Assembly: GCF_002159335.1 (NCBI RefSeq)
Contig: NZ_NFHP01000001.1
Span: 62,001-126,000, forward strand
Direction: 5' to 3'
Length of the DNA: 64,000 bases
Source of the DNA: Collinsella sp. An7
Lineage (GTDB): Bacteria; Actinomycetota; Coriobacteriia; Coriobacteriales; Coriobacteriaceae
In this document: one piece after another, positions 35,220-43,777 of the stretch
How positions within the stretch are numbered: position 1 is the stretch's first letter
Layout of the letters: each line of letters starts with the position of its first letter
Program-made: the position numbers and the translations under genes
Notes under the pieces: model-generated
The model's input: only the letters and a program-made list of their open reading frames with translations
The model's database searches: none
What the model was told of the DNA's origin: nothing

Positions 35220-35259
35220 AGTGGCCCGGCGCGCCCGTTTGGGGCGGCGCCGGGCCACT
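35220..35259 (-). terminator. GC-rich hairpin after the cyclase-family gene
   Basis: AGTGGCCCGGCGC pairs with GCGCCGGGCCACT around a 14-base loop. It lies between the cyclase-family stop and the next gene on the same strand; the T-tract is weak. Confidence 0.5.
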
Positions 35260-35285
35260 CTTGTCGTTTCTAGCTCCGGTCTACC

Positions 35286-36197
35286 TTAGTCCTCGACTGG
35301 GCAGATGGCAAAGCATCGCGCAGGATACCCCACGCCGTCGCGGAGCTTGGGGAAGGCGCACACAATGAGCGCGCCGGTCTCGGGCACCTCGTCCAGGTGG
35401 TCCATGACTTCAATCTGAAAACGGTCCTGCGCCAGAATGTACTGCTCGGCGGGGTAGGGGTAAAAGCCTGCGCGCGTGGTGACGCGAGCCGGGTCGGTAT
35501 CGGCCGGCTCGTGCCCGATGGCGCCGATGTTGCGCTCCTCCACGAGCCACTTGATGGCCTCGAGATCCCAGCCGGGATAGTGCGGCTGACCAGCGGGATC
35601 TTTGTTCTCGAGGTCGGCCTTGTGCGACCAGTCGGAGCGGAAGGCCACAAACGCGCCCTCGGGGATGCACCCGTGCTTGGCCTCCCATGCGGTGAGATCG
35701 TCGACGGTGAGAACGTAGTCGGGATCGGCGGCGCATTCCTCGTGCAGGTCAATCACGCAGAGCGGCATGACAAGCTCGAGAGGCTCGATAGCGTCGAGCG
35801 CGCGGCCGTTGCTCCAGAAGTGCCGCGGCGCGTCCACGTGCGTGCCGTACTGCGAGGCGACGGAATACTCGTAGCATCGCATGGGTGCCATCATGTTTTC
35901 GGGTGTGCCGGGCAGGTAGTCAAAGAGGAGCTTGCTGGCAAACGGCCTAAAGCCAAACCAGTGCGGGGTCTCGGCGGAAAGCGTGTGGGTGAGGTCGACC
36001 CAGCGGTAGCGTGGGCTCTTGAGCTCGGCGACGAGGGACCAGAGGCCGGTGCCGGCGGCAGTGGGAGAGGTGAGCGACGGCGCGGTGGCGGCCGCCGGAG
36101 CTGCGGTGGTGGCGGCGACGGGCGTGGTGGCGCCGCGACGGCCGGCGGTGCGCTGGCGAGCAGAGGCGGTGCGAGTGGGCGTGGCAGTGGTGGTCAT
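35286..36197 (-). CDS. Cyclase family protein (kynurenine formamidase-like metal hydrolase)
   Basis: A 303-residue protein. After a 50-residue Ala/Thr/Arg-rich, probably disordered N-terminus, the cyclase domain runs from about residue 60. It has WVDLTHTLSAETPHWFG and the metal-binding motif SQYGTHVDAPRHFW (H-x-G-T-H-x-D-x-P-x-H type), plus VAFRSDWSHKA. Relatives hydrolyse N-formylkynurenine, isatin or other cyclic amides; the substrate cannot be told. AAGGGA lies before the ATG at 36197. The gene is on the opposite strand to pflB/pflA and seems unrelated to them. Confidence 0.82.
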   Translation of the reverse strand: MTTTATPTRTASARQRTAGRRGATTPVAATTAAPAAATAPSLTSPTAAGTGLWSLVAELKSPRYRWVDLTHTLSAETPHWFGFRPFASKLLFDYLPGTPENMMAPMRCYEYSVASQYGTHVDAPRHFWSNGRALDAIEPLELVMPLCVIDLHEECAADPDYVLTVDDLTAWEAKHGCIPEGAFVAFRSDWSHKADLENKDPAGQPHYPGWDLEAIKWLVEERNIGAIGHEPADTDPARVTTRAGFYPYPAEQYILAQDRFQIEVMDHLDEVPETGALIVCAFPKLRDGVGYPARCFAICPVED

Positions 36198-36402
36198 GGT
36201 CGGTCCCTTCTCTGGGGTTTTGATGGCCCCATCGTAGAAAGACTTTGTGTCCGGCCCTTTTCGGCCATGTTGCGCCTTGAATGGAAACTGAGCCGTAAAG
36301 GGCTGGATACGGCTGCGAAACCCCGGCGACACAATCGTTTGGGCCGGAGCGGGTGTGCGAATGGGGCGCTTGAGGCGCCTTGGGGCAGCCCACTCTGTGC
36401 AG

Positions 36403-36566
36403 AAATCAACTCGACCCCCGATGTGAGTGTATCTTTTGGCAGCTCCAAGTAGACAGCCCGTTCGGCGTCAAAAATCCTCTTGTTCTCGCAGGAAAGCGCT
36501 TTATGTAACTAAAGTGCTACTCGTCCTTCCCAAAAGATGCACTCACATCGGGGGTCGAGTTTTTTG
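36403..36566. repeat. 164-bp terminal-inverted-repeat element, family B copy 2
   Basis: Inverted ends of about 37 bp, starting AAATCAACTCGACCCCCG on the left and mirrored on the right, with one mismatch in the core. Same length as the copy at 26046-26209, but its interior is in the opposite orientation. Located between the divergent cyclase-family and pflA genes. Confidence 0.9.
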
Positions 36567-36724
36567 GGGACGCGCGGTGGCGCGGCGTAAAGGCTCCTCG
36601 GAGGCGGAAGCGCCCCGTGCGTGACGACGCGTTGTCGCGGGGCCCGCGCGCGGCTATCTTCGGCCCGTTCCGCGCATGGGCTACAATGCTGGAACGGGCA
36701 TGTGCGCCCGCGAAAGGGGTGGCT

Positions 36725-37525
36725 ATGGCTCGGATTGAACTCACACCGCAGGACGGCGCCCAGCCAACGCGCTTTGCCCTCGGCCGCATCCATTCGGTGG
36801 AGACGATGGGCACGGTTGATGGGCCGGGTATCCGTTTCGTTGTCTTTGTGCAGGGCTGCCCCATGCGCTGTCTCTACTGCCACAACCCCGATACCTGGGC
36901 CACTGGCGAGGGTGCGGGTTCCGAGGTAACCGTTGAGCGCCTGGTGGACGAGTTTGAGAGCAACCGGCAGTTCTACCGCAACGGCGGCGTGACCGTGTCG
37001 GGCGGCGAGCCGCTGCTCCAGGCTGATTTTGTGGCCGACCTCTTTGCCGAGTTGCACGCCCGGCCGCGCGGACGGGTGCACACCTGCCTCGATACTTGTG
37101 GCTACGCCTTCGACCCGGCGCATCCCGAGCGCACGGCGCGCCTGCTCGACGAATGCGACCTGGTGCTGCTCGACATCAAGCACGCTGACCCCGAGGGGCA
37201 CCGCGCGCTTACGGGCCGCGACCCTGCGCGCATTCTGGCGTTTGGCGACGAGCTCGCCCGCCGCGGTACGCCGGTGGTCATCCGCCATGTGATCGTGCCG
37301 GGTTACACCGACACGCCCGAGGAGTGCGAGGCGCTCGGCAGGCTCATCGCCCCGTGGCGTAACGTCGCCGGGCTCGAGATGCTGCCCTACCATACGCTCG
37401 GCGTGGTCAAGTACGAGCAGATGGGGCTGGACTATCCGCTCGCCGGCGTGCCCGAGATGGACAAGGCGCGCATCCCGGAGCTGCGTGCAGCGGTGCTCCG
37501 CGGTATCCGTGCCGGCCGGAGCTAG
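36725..37525 (+). CDS. pflA: Pyruvate formate-lyase activating enzyme (radical SAM)
   Basis: PflA uses S-adenosylmethionine and a 4Fe-4S cluster to place the glycyl radical on PFL, here presumably on GrcA. The 266-residue protein has the cluster motif QGCPMRCLYCHNPDTW with cysteines 45, 49 and 52, the GGEPL motif in TVSGGEPLLQADFVA, and HTCLDTCGYAF. The ATG at 36725 follows AAAGGGG. It is on the same strand as pflB and grcA but about 2.7 kb from grcA, with two minus-strand genes and a repeat element in between, so it must have its own promoter. Confidence 0.94.
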   Translation: MARIELTPQDGAQPTRFALGRIHSVETMGTVDGPGIRFVVFVQGCPMRCLYCHNPDTWATGEGAGSEVTVERLVDEFESNRQFYRNGGVTVSGGEPLLQADFVADLFAELHARPRGRVHTCLDTCGYAFDPAHPERTARLLDECDLVLLDIKHADPEGHRALTGRDPARILAFGDELARRGTPVVIRHVIVPGYTDTPEECEALGRLIAPWRNVAGLEMLPYHTLGVVKYEQMGLDYPLAGVPEMDKARIPELRAAVLRGIRAGRS

Positions 37526-37537
37526 AGGCACCGCCCC

Positions 37538-37726
37538 GGTTGCCACACTTTGTCGCGTAAACCCGTCGTGAGACCACCTAAGATGACGAACTGCGGCAGC
37601 CGCGGGGTCCCCGGTTGCGCGGCTGCCGCATTTTGTTACGCAAGGCGGCCCGACAAGGGTCTTACGCAACGATCTGCGGCAACTGTGAACAGCGCTGCTG
37701 CGGTTGCCGCAAAATGTCACCCAAGG
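37538..37726. repeat. Three 25-bp direct repeats with interleaved hairpins after pflA
   Basis: The motif GGyTGCCrCA-nnn-TGTyrC-n-yAA occurs at 37538-37562, 37621-37645 and 37702-37726 (spacing 83 and 81 bp). Hairpins TGCGGCAGCC/GGCTGCCGCA (37592-37630) and TGCGGCAAC/GTTGCCGCA (37675-37711) lie between; the first is followed by TTTTGTT and could terminate pflA. Confidence 0.75.
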
Positions 37727-37729
37727 CCG

Positions 37730-38917
37730 TCAAGCTGCCCGCGCCTCCACGCCGCGCCGGGCGGCTCCCACAGCCAAACCCGCGGCAGCAAGGGCGGCGG
37801 CAAAGAGCAGCACAACGCCTGTATTCGCCGCGACCTCGCTCACCAGCGCGGCGTCGATCTCCGTCGCTCGCGCGAGCGCCTGCATGGCATCGACCGCCCA
37901 GTAGCCCGGCGTAAACTGCGCAACGGCGCGCACCGTGGGATCAAAGTGGTCGATAGAGATCCACGTGCCGCCCAAAAACGTCAGCACCATGGCCGAGATG
38001 TTGCCGATAGCGTGGATAAGCTCGTGCCGCACGCCGAGCTGCCAAACGAGAAACCCAAATGCGGTGCCCAGAAGCATAAGGGCAAACAAGATAACGAGCA
38101 TAAGCCCAATAAACGTTGGCGCCGTCTGGGAGAGCTCCCCATGGTAGAGCGCGAGTCCCACGCCGGCGTTGATGGCCCACACGGCAACACCGCACAGCAA
38201 GATGGCCATGACGATCTGCAAGCTGTGCGAGCTCGCCGCAACGGGCGAGGCGCCGATGCGGCGGCGCACGTCGTCCTGACGCAGGGAGTTGAGCCCCGTG
38301 CCCACGATTACGCACACGCCGCCAAAGAGTGCGTAGAGGGCAAACTGGCAATACACGAGGTAGCCGGTCGGAATGCCCGTCGTATCCGTTTTGATGGGGA
38401 CGACGGTAGCGTTCTCGGTGCTTGCCTCGTCTGTCATCGCAACCGCTTCCGCCTCGGAAAAGCCCGCCGCGGTGAGCGCGTAGAGCTCCTGCGCGTAGGC
38501 GCAGACGCGTCTGTTGACGAGCGAGCCTTGGGCGCTCATGTAGCTCACGATACACTCGAGCCCTGGGGCGTCTGCACCTGTGCGGGCGGTCTCCGCCAGC
38601 TCTCGCCCATAGCCCTCGGGGATAACGAGCACGTAGGAGGCAAAACAATTGGCCGCGGCCTCCTGGAGGGCAAAGGTGGAGTCCTCCACCTCCACGAGCT
38701 CGCAGGTGCGTGCCAGCTCGGCGGCAATCGCCCGCGAAAGGGTGCTCCCGTCGCGGTCTATCACCGCTGCCGTTGGCCGGACGGGTTCGTAAGAGCCTCC
38801 CGAGCCGCCAACGCTCACGCCCATGAGCGCGCCGGAGATCGAGAACACAACGACGTAGATAACAAACAGGGCCCAATGCTCACGGACGAGCCGGTAGGCG
38901 ATCCTAACAATAGGCAT
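37730..38917 (-). CDS. ABC-2 type transporter permease, second subunit
   Basis: A 395-residue membrane protein of the ABC-2/YhgE class: one N-terminal helix (residues 12-33), an extracytoplasmic domain of about 170 residues, then five helices in the C-terminal half (for example IVMAILLCGVAVWAINAGV and LMLVILFALMLLGTAFGFLV). AGGAGG is seven bases before the ATG. It overlaps the preceding permease gene by 14 bases; the order ATPase, permease, permease indicates one exporter with a heterodimeric membrane part. Confidence 0.88.
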   Translation of the reverse strand: MPIVRIAYRLVREHWALFVIYVVVFSISGALMGVSVGGSGGSYEPVRPTAAVIDRDGSTLSRAIAAELARTCELVEVEDSTFALQEAAANCFASYVLVIPEGYGRELAETARTGADAPGLECIVSYMSAQGSLVNRRVCAYAQELYALTAAGFSEAEAVAMTDEASTENATVVPIKTDTTGIPTGYLVYCQFALYALFGGVCVIVGTGLNSLRQDDVRRRIGASPVAASSHSLQIVMAILLCGVAVWAINAGVGLALYHGELSQTAPTFIGLMLVILFALMLLGTAFGFLVWQLGVRHELIHAIGNISAMVLTFLGGTWISIDHFDPTVRAVAQFTPGYWAVDAMQALARATEIDAALVSEVAANTGVVLLFAAALAAAGLAVGAARRGVEARAA

Positions 38918-40304
38918 GGCGCTGCCTCCTCATAAAAAGTGCCGCACCCGCACCGAGCGCAAGGGCGATTCCCGCCAGTGTGGCGACGGAAGCTGCAAAG
39001 GGCTCGAGCGAGTCGTAGTAGGTGAGGGCAAAGAGCGATTCGGTGGCCTGAACAGCGGGGTTGATGCTTTGCAGCACGGGAAAATGTTGCGTGAGGAAGT
39101 TGCCAAAGACGATGGCCGGCTCGCCAAAGAGTCCCGCGGGGAGCGACAGCACGAGCGTGGCGATGGTGATGAGCGCGTCCTTGACGTTGGGGTTTGCACC
39201 GGGGAGCGCTCCGATAAAGGCGCCGAGCGCGCACGAGACGAGTGCGCACACTGCGCAGGCAAGCGGCGCGAGCCAGATGCGCCCGCCAAACGAAACCCCG
39301 GCGACGAGCCAAAGGTAGCCGACGGCAACGAGCATGCTCGCCCACGCGATGATCCAGCTTGCGGCAAGCGCGGCACCGAGCTGGCGCGCGGGTGGCAGCG
39401 CGCTCGCCTGGCGCCGCGTGCCGGCGGGGGTGACGGCAATGCGCGTGCGGTCGATGAGAATCTGCGCGATGTTTGAGCACATGATGCATGAGTAGCCCAG
39501 CAGCGCGTAGTAGAACCGGCTCATCTGCTGCGGCGGCTCGCGCAGCACGGAAAGCTCGGTTGTTTGAGCGTTGCTGCCGGTAAGGAGGGTGCTGAGCGTT
39601 GCGAGTGAGTTGGGATTGGCGAGGGCCGGGTCGCGCTCGGCCGCGGCGGTAAGCGTGCCCGAGACGGCAAGCGACTGGTCGATGATGGCCTGGACGATGG
39701 TCTGATTGGTGGTTCCGGCGTTGACGGGCGAGACGTGGAGCGTAGGCGCGCCGGCATCGTCGACGGTGATAAAGCCGCAGATGTCGTCGGCGAGGGTGGC
39801 GCGCTGCGCGTCCGCTTCGGTGTGGTAGACGGTGATGTCGAGGGCGACGGACACGGCGGCGTCGGATTCGGGGTTTGCGGTGTCGCTGTTATCGGGCTCG
39901 GGGCTCGCAGTGTCGCCGTTCGCGCTGTTGCCGTTGGCGGCGTCTGCGCTCGCGTCCTTAGCGGTTGCCACATCGCTGGCAGGAGCATCGTCCTCCGAGT
40001 TGGGGTTTGTGTTGGCGGCCGGCTCGTCTTCAACCTGCGTCTCGTCAGCCGTTCCGCCGAGAGCTTCAAGTGTGGCACGCAACGCCCCGGCCTGCTCCCA
40101 ACCCTCGCTCTCGACCACGCCAACGGCTATGCGGTGCGCGCCAAGCTCCGACCCCACGCTCGAGAACATGCCAAGCTCCGACCCCACGCTCGAGAACATG
40201 GTCATAAAGATGGTCGCCATGATGATGGGGAAGGCAAACGCCCAGATAACAATCCCGGTATTGCGCATCATCATGCGCATGTCGTACCAGACCTGCATAA
40301 GCAC
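38904..40304 (-). CDS. ABC-2 type transporter permease, first subunit
   Basis: A 466-residue membrane protein with the same topology as its partner: one N-terminal helix (about residues 20-40), a large outside domain and five C-terminal helices. The outside domain carries an Asp/Asn/Ala/Ser-rich, probably disordered stretch (about residues 85-145). Just after the first helix the ten residues MFSSVGSELG are repeated exactly, from a 30-bp tandem duplication at 40141-40200. The start is uncertain: GTG at 40304 is eight bases from GGGAGG; an ATG at 40298 and a GTG at 40311-40313 are alternatives. The ATPase stop overlaps the ribosome-binding site. Confidence 0.85.
   Translation of the reverse strand: MLMQVWYDMRMMMRNTGIVIWAFAFPIIMATIFMTMFSSVGSELGMFSSVGSELGAHRIAVGVVESEGWEQAGALRATLEALGGTADETQVEDEPAANTNPNSEDDAPASDVATAKDASADAANGNSANGDTASPEPDNSDTANPESDAAVSVALDITVYHTEADAQRATLADDICGFITVDDAGAPTLHVSPVNAGTTNQTIVQAIIDQSLAVSGTLTAAAERDPALANPNSLATLSTLLTGSNAQTTELSVLREPPQQMSRFYYALLGYSCIMCSNIAQILIDRTRIAVTPAGTRRQASALPPARQLGAALAASWIIAWASMLVAVGYLWLVAGVSFGGRIWLAPLACAVCALVSCALGAFIGALPGANPNVKDALITIATLVLSLPAGLFGEPAIVFGNFLTQHFPVLQSINPAVQATESLFALTYYDSLEPFAASVATLAGIALALGAGAALFMRRQRHAYC
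40141..40200. repeat. Exact 30-bp tandem duplication inside the permease gene
   Basis: Bases 40141-40170 and 40171-40200 are identical. The repeat is in frame and doubles ten residues (MFSSVGSELG). Confidence 0.95.
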
Positions 40305-40309
40305 GCCGC

Positions 40310-41314
40310 TCACCTCCCGGAGCGCACGGAGGGGTCACCAACGCGTGCGGAGGTACCAGTGTCTGCGCCACTGCCATCGCCGTCGCGCAGGTCGCTCCCG
40401 GTTATGGCGAGGAAGACGTCGTTGAGGGTCGGCGGCTCGGAGAACACCCGCACGGGCACAATGCCGTCCGCGGCAAGCACCTCGAGCACCTCAGTCAGAC
40501 CGTTGCCGCCGTGCCTGCAGGCCACGTGCAGCTCACGCCCGCGGTGGCTCGCACTTAGCACGCAGGGTAGGTAGCGCAGCGCCTCGAGCGTGCGTGCGGG
40601 CACCTCCTCGACCTCGAGGGTGATTTTCTCGCCCACGTCGATCATGCCCTTGAGCTCGCTCACCGTACCCTCGGCAACGGCGCGCCCGCGGTCCATGATC
40701 ATCACGCGGCTGCAGATCTGCTCGACCTCCTCCATGTAATGGCTTGTATAGACCACAGTCGCTCCCGCGTCTACCAGGCGCAGGATGTTCTGGAGGATGG
40801 CGTTTCTGCTCTGCGGGTCGACGGCGACGGTGGGCTCGTCAAAGAAGATAAGTTCTGGCCGGTGGGCAATGCCGCAGGCGATGTTGAGGCGCCTAAGCAG
40901 CCCGCCCGAGAGCTTGCGCGGCCGGAAGCCGCGGAAATCCTCGAGGCCCACAAAGGCGATCGCCTCGTTGACGAGCCGGCGGCGCTCGGCGCGGTTAGAG
41001 ATATAGAGCGAGCAGAAGGCGTCGATGTTCTCGGCAACGGTGAGCTCGTCAAACACGGCGACCTGCTGCGGCACGATGCCGATGCGGCGCTTGAGGTCGT
41101 AGCGGTTGGGTGCCATGGGCTCGCCAAAGAGCTCGATGGAGCCCTTGTCGTAGGCAAGGAGCGACAGCATGCAGTTGATGGCCGTGGTTTTGCCGCAACC
41201 GTTGGGGCCGAGCAGGCCAAAGATCTCTCCCTGTTCAACCGTGAGGTCAAAGTGGTCGAGGGCGGTGAGCTCGCCATAGCGCTTAACGAGGTTGCGGACG
41301 GAGACGATTGCCAT
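40310..41314 (-). CDS. ABC-2 exporter ATP-binding protein, DrrA-like
   Basis: A 334-residue ATPase: Walker A GPNGCGKTT, Q-loop GIVPQQVAVFDELTVAENI, signature LSGGLLRRL, Walker B LIFFDEPTVAVDPQ and switch histidine in VVYTSHYMEE. The C-terminal 110 residues form the DUF4162-like extension typical of drug exporters. AAGGAGG lies five bases before the ATG. It opens the three-gene exporter operon and is divergent from a two-component system, which suggests the exporter is induced by a cell-envelope or drug signal. Confidence 0.92.
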   Translation of the reverse strand: MAIVSVRNLVKRYGELTALDHFDLTVEQGEIFGLLGPNGCGKTTAINCMLSLLAYDKGSIELFGEPMAPNRYDLKRRIGIVPQQVAVFDELTVAENIDAFCSLYISNRAERRRLVNEAIAFVGLEDFRGFRPRKLSGGLLRRLNIACGIAHRPELIFFDEPTVAVDPQSRNAILQNILRLVDAGATVVYTSHYMEEVEQICSRVMIMDRGRAVAEGTVSELKGMIDVGEKITLEVEEVPARTLEALRYLPCVLSASHRGRELHVACRHGGNGLTEVLEVLAADGIVPVRVFSEPPTLNDVFLAITGSDLRDGDGSGADTGTSARVGDPSVRSGR

Positions 41315-41600
41315 GGCCCCTCCTTGGAACGTGGCGGATGGTCGGCCGATAGTGCCAGTATGCGGGGCGCGCGGGCCGGGCGGAAGTGCCAAATGTCACA
41401 ACGTTCGGGGCGAGGGCGGGAGTGCTCGCGCCGCGTGCGGCGAGTGCGCGCGACGGGGCCGGTCGGGCGCGGCGCATGCGGCGGGGTCGCTCAGGTGCGG
41501 CGTGCACGCCACCATGACAAATGTCATGACTTGCGTTCCGCGTGCCGCCGCCCGCCCGGCCCACGCTGTTCGCTGCGCTGCCATACGTTAGACTGGCACC
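41315..41600. promoter_or_regulatory. Divergent control region with two related dyads
   Basis: Perfect dyad CATGACA-AA-TGTCATG (41513-41528) lies on the kinase side, and the related GTGCCA-AA-TGTCAC (41386-41399) on the exporter side. Both share the core CAAATGTCA. They are good candidates for the site bound by the LuxR-type regulator encoded at 42809. TAGACT (41589-41594) lies just six bases before the kinase ATG. Confidence 0.6.
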
Positions 41601-42806
41601 ATGGAACGACTGGTAGACAAAACGGTGCTCTTGGCCTGCGCGGCAGCGGCTGCCATGGCGCTTGCCGCAACGCCCGCGCGGCCGACGGTCGCCGCGCTTG
41701 CTGCCGTGGCAGCTCTGAGCTTGGCGGCGGAGGCGGTAACCTCGCTGCGCCGCAGCGCCTTGTGGCAAACCGTGCTCGTCGGGGCGCTTTCGTTCGCCGC
41801 TGCGGTGTTCACTGAGGGCGTGTGGGCTCTGCCGCTCGCCACGTACGATGCCGCTCGCGCGCCGTGGCGCATCGTCGTGCTGTTCCCGATAGCCGCGTGG
41901 CTGCGCGCCTCGGCTGCCTTTGCGATGCCGCCTGCCACCTCGGCACTTATCGCGGCGCTCATGGCGCTCGCCGCCCTCATGTCGCTCCGCGCCGCGCGCT
42001 CGCTCGAGGCGCGGGCGCGCAACCATGCCGAGCGCGATGCCCTTGCCGAGCGTTCGCAAGCTCTCGAGGCTGCTCATCGCGACCTTGCCGCACGCCGTGA
42101 GCTCGAGCTTCGTCTAGCCGTGCTGGAGGAGCGCTCGCGGATCGCACGCGAGATTCACGACAACGTGGGGCACCTGCTCACCCGGGCCGTGCTTCAGACG
42201 CGGGCTTACCAGGTGGTCCATGCGGACGACGCCGCAACCTCCGAGGAGTTTGCGGCGGTGGAGGCCAGCGTGTCCGCGGCGCTCGATTCGGTGCGCACGA
42301 GCGTCCACGATCTTCATCGTGACACGCTTGACGTGGGCGTGCAGGTAGAGCGTATCGCGCAGGAGAGCACGCTCGACGTCTCGTGCGAGGTCGAGGCGGT
42401 CGTTGCTCCGCCCGAGGTTGCCGCGTGTCTGACGGCTATCGTGCGCGAGGCGCTTTCCAATGCGGCGCGCCATGGCAACGCAACGGCGGCCCGTATTCGT
42501 CTGAGTGAGCAGCCCGGCTTTTGGCAGCTTGTGGTTACCGATAACGGTGCCACCGTCTCGGGCGCTTCTGGGGACGCGGCGGCAAGCGCGGAGAAGGGCT
42601 CGTTCGTCGGGCGACGGGGCGGGCGGCGTCGCGGCGCCAACGCCGATGCTCGGGAAGGCGAGGGGGTGCCGAGCGGGGGTCTCGGCCTGATCTCGATGGC
42701 CGAGCGGGTCCGGGCACTCAACGGAACGTTTCGAGCTGGGTTTGACGATGCGGCTGGCGGATGGCGTGTGCTTGCGAGCATCCCCAAGCCTGCGGGCGGG
42801 AGGTAG
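41601..42806 (+). CDS. NarL/LiaS-type sensor histidine kinase
   Basis: A 401-residue kinase. Four to five N-terminal hydrophobic segments (residues 8-130) form the membrane part with almost no extracytoplasmic loop, the 'intramembrane-sensing' type. Then comes a helical linker, the HisKA_3 box ERSRIAREIHDNVGHLLTRA and the HATPase region (IVREALSNAARHGNA, SGGLGLISMAERV). The insertion RRGGRRRGANADAREG before the last box is low complexity. No Shine-Dalgarno sequence precedes the ATG and a -10-like TAGACT ends six bases upstream, so the transcript may be leaderless. The response regulator follows after two bases. Confidence 0.9.
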   Translation: MERLVDKTVLLACAAAAAMALAATPARPTVAALAAVAALSLAAEAVTSLRRSALWQTVLVGALSFAAAVFTEGVWALPLATYDAARAPWRIVVLFPIAAWLRASAAFAMPPATSALIAALMALAALMSLRAARSLEARARNHAERDALAERSQALEAAHRDLAARRELELRLAVLEERSRIAREIHDNVGHLLTRAVLQTRAYQVVHADDAATSEEFAAVEASVSAALDSVRTSVHDLHRDTLDVGVQVERIAQESTLDVSCEVEAVVAPPEVAACLTAIVREALSNAARHGNATAARIRLSEQPGFWQLVVTDNGATVSGASGDAAASAEKGSFVGRRGGRRRGANADAREGEGVPSGGLGLISMAERVRALNGTFRAGFDDAAGGWRVLASIPKPAGGR

Positions 42807-42808
42807 CC

Positions 42809-43483
42809 ATGCGCGTGGCGATCGTGGACGACGACGGCCTGATCTGCAACTCGCTCGAGATTATCCTGAGCGCGCAGGACGATATCGAGGTTGTGGGATC
42901 GGTACAGGGCGGGCACGCTGCGGTTGCGCTTTATTGCGAGCAGCGGCCGGACGTGATGCTTATGGACATCCAGATGCCCGATCTGAGCGGCCTCGATGCC
43001 GCGCGTCGCATTCTCGACGACGACCCGACGGCGCGCATCGTCTTTTTGACCACGTTTTCGGACGACGAGTACATCGTTCGCGCGCTCGCGCTCGGCGCGC
43101 GCGGCTACCTCATCAAGCAGGACGTTGCGACGATAGCTCCTGCCTTGCGTGCGGTGATGGGCGGGCAGAGCGTACTCGAGGGCGAGGTGCTCGCCCGCGT
43201 GGCGGTGTTCGGGGCGCGTCGCGTCGGCGGGTCCGCGGCGACGAGCGACGGGAGCGCGGCTGGAGACGATGACCCCTTCTCCGCCCTTACCGACCGCGAG
43301 CGCGAGGTGGTGCGCGGCATCGCGGCGGGGCTCGACAACAAAGAGATCGCGGCTGCGGCCTACATGGGCGAGGGGACGGTACGCAACCATATCAGCTCGA
43401 TCCTCTCCAAGCTCAACCTCAAAAACCGCACGCAGATTGCCATTGCCTACTGGCGGCGGCGAAGCGTTGGCGCCGAGGGCTAG
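42809..43483 (+). CDS. NarL/LuxR-family response regulator
   Basis: A 224-residue regulator: receiver domain with VDDDGL, phosphoacceptor Asp in VMLMDIQMPDLSGLD and Lys in YLIKQDV; then a short flexible linker and a LuxR-type helix-turn-helix (LTDREREVVRGIAAGLDNKE, then GTVRNHISSILSKLNLKNRT). GGGAGG lies before the ATG at 42809, which overlaps closely with the kinase stop. It is expected to control the divergent exporter operon through the TGACA-type dyads upstream. Confidence 0.93.
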   Translation: MRVAIVDDDGLICNSLEIILSAQDDIEVVGSVQGGHAAVALYCEQRPDVMLMDIQMPDLSGLDAARRILDDDPTARIVFLTTFSDDEYIVRALALGARGYLIKQDVATIAPALRAVMGGQSVLEGEVLARVAVFGARRVGGSAATSDGSAAGDDDPFSALTDREREVVRGIAAGLDNKEIAAAAYMGEGTVRNHISSILSKLNLKNRTQIAIAYWRRRSVGAEG

Positions 43484-43777
43484 GAGGCGCGGGGCGCGGT
43501 ACGCCGCGCAGCGTGCCGCCGGGGCGACAGGGAATGACTCACTCGGACACGCGCAAGCGATGCCACGCCCCAACACTCCAAATCGCAATGCAGGCCGCTC
43601 GACCGGCTAGAGAAACCGCAGGCAACAATGAGCAACAGGCTGGCCACCTCAACACTTCTCAAATTTGGACTGCAGAATCGACTCGAGTTGTCATGAACGC
43701 CCGGAGAAGCGTCTGGGGCCGGCCCGCGCGGTGCGTTTTTTGGTATCGTTGGGCGAGATGCAACCGAGGAGGTCCCC
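43484..43777. other. Intergenic region upstream of the MTA/SAH nucleosidase gene
   Basis: About 290 bp. The middle (43600-43700) is AT-richer and has no open frame with a ribosome-binding site. TATCGT near 43743 might be the -10 box for the next gene. I see no repeat or hairpin that stands out. Confidence 0.35.
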
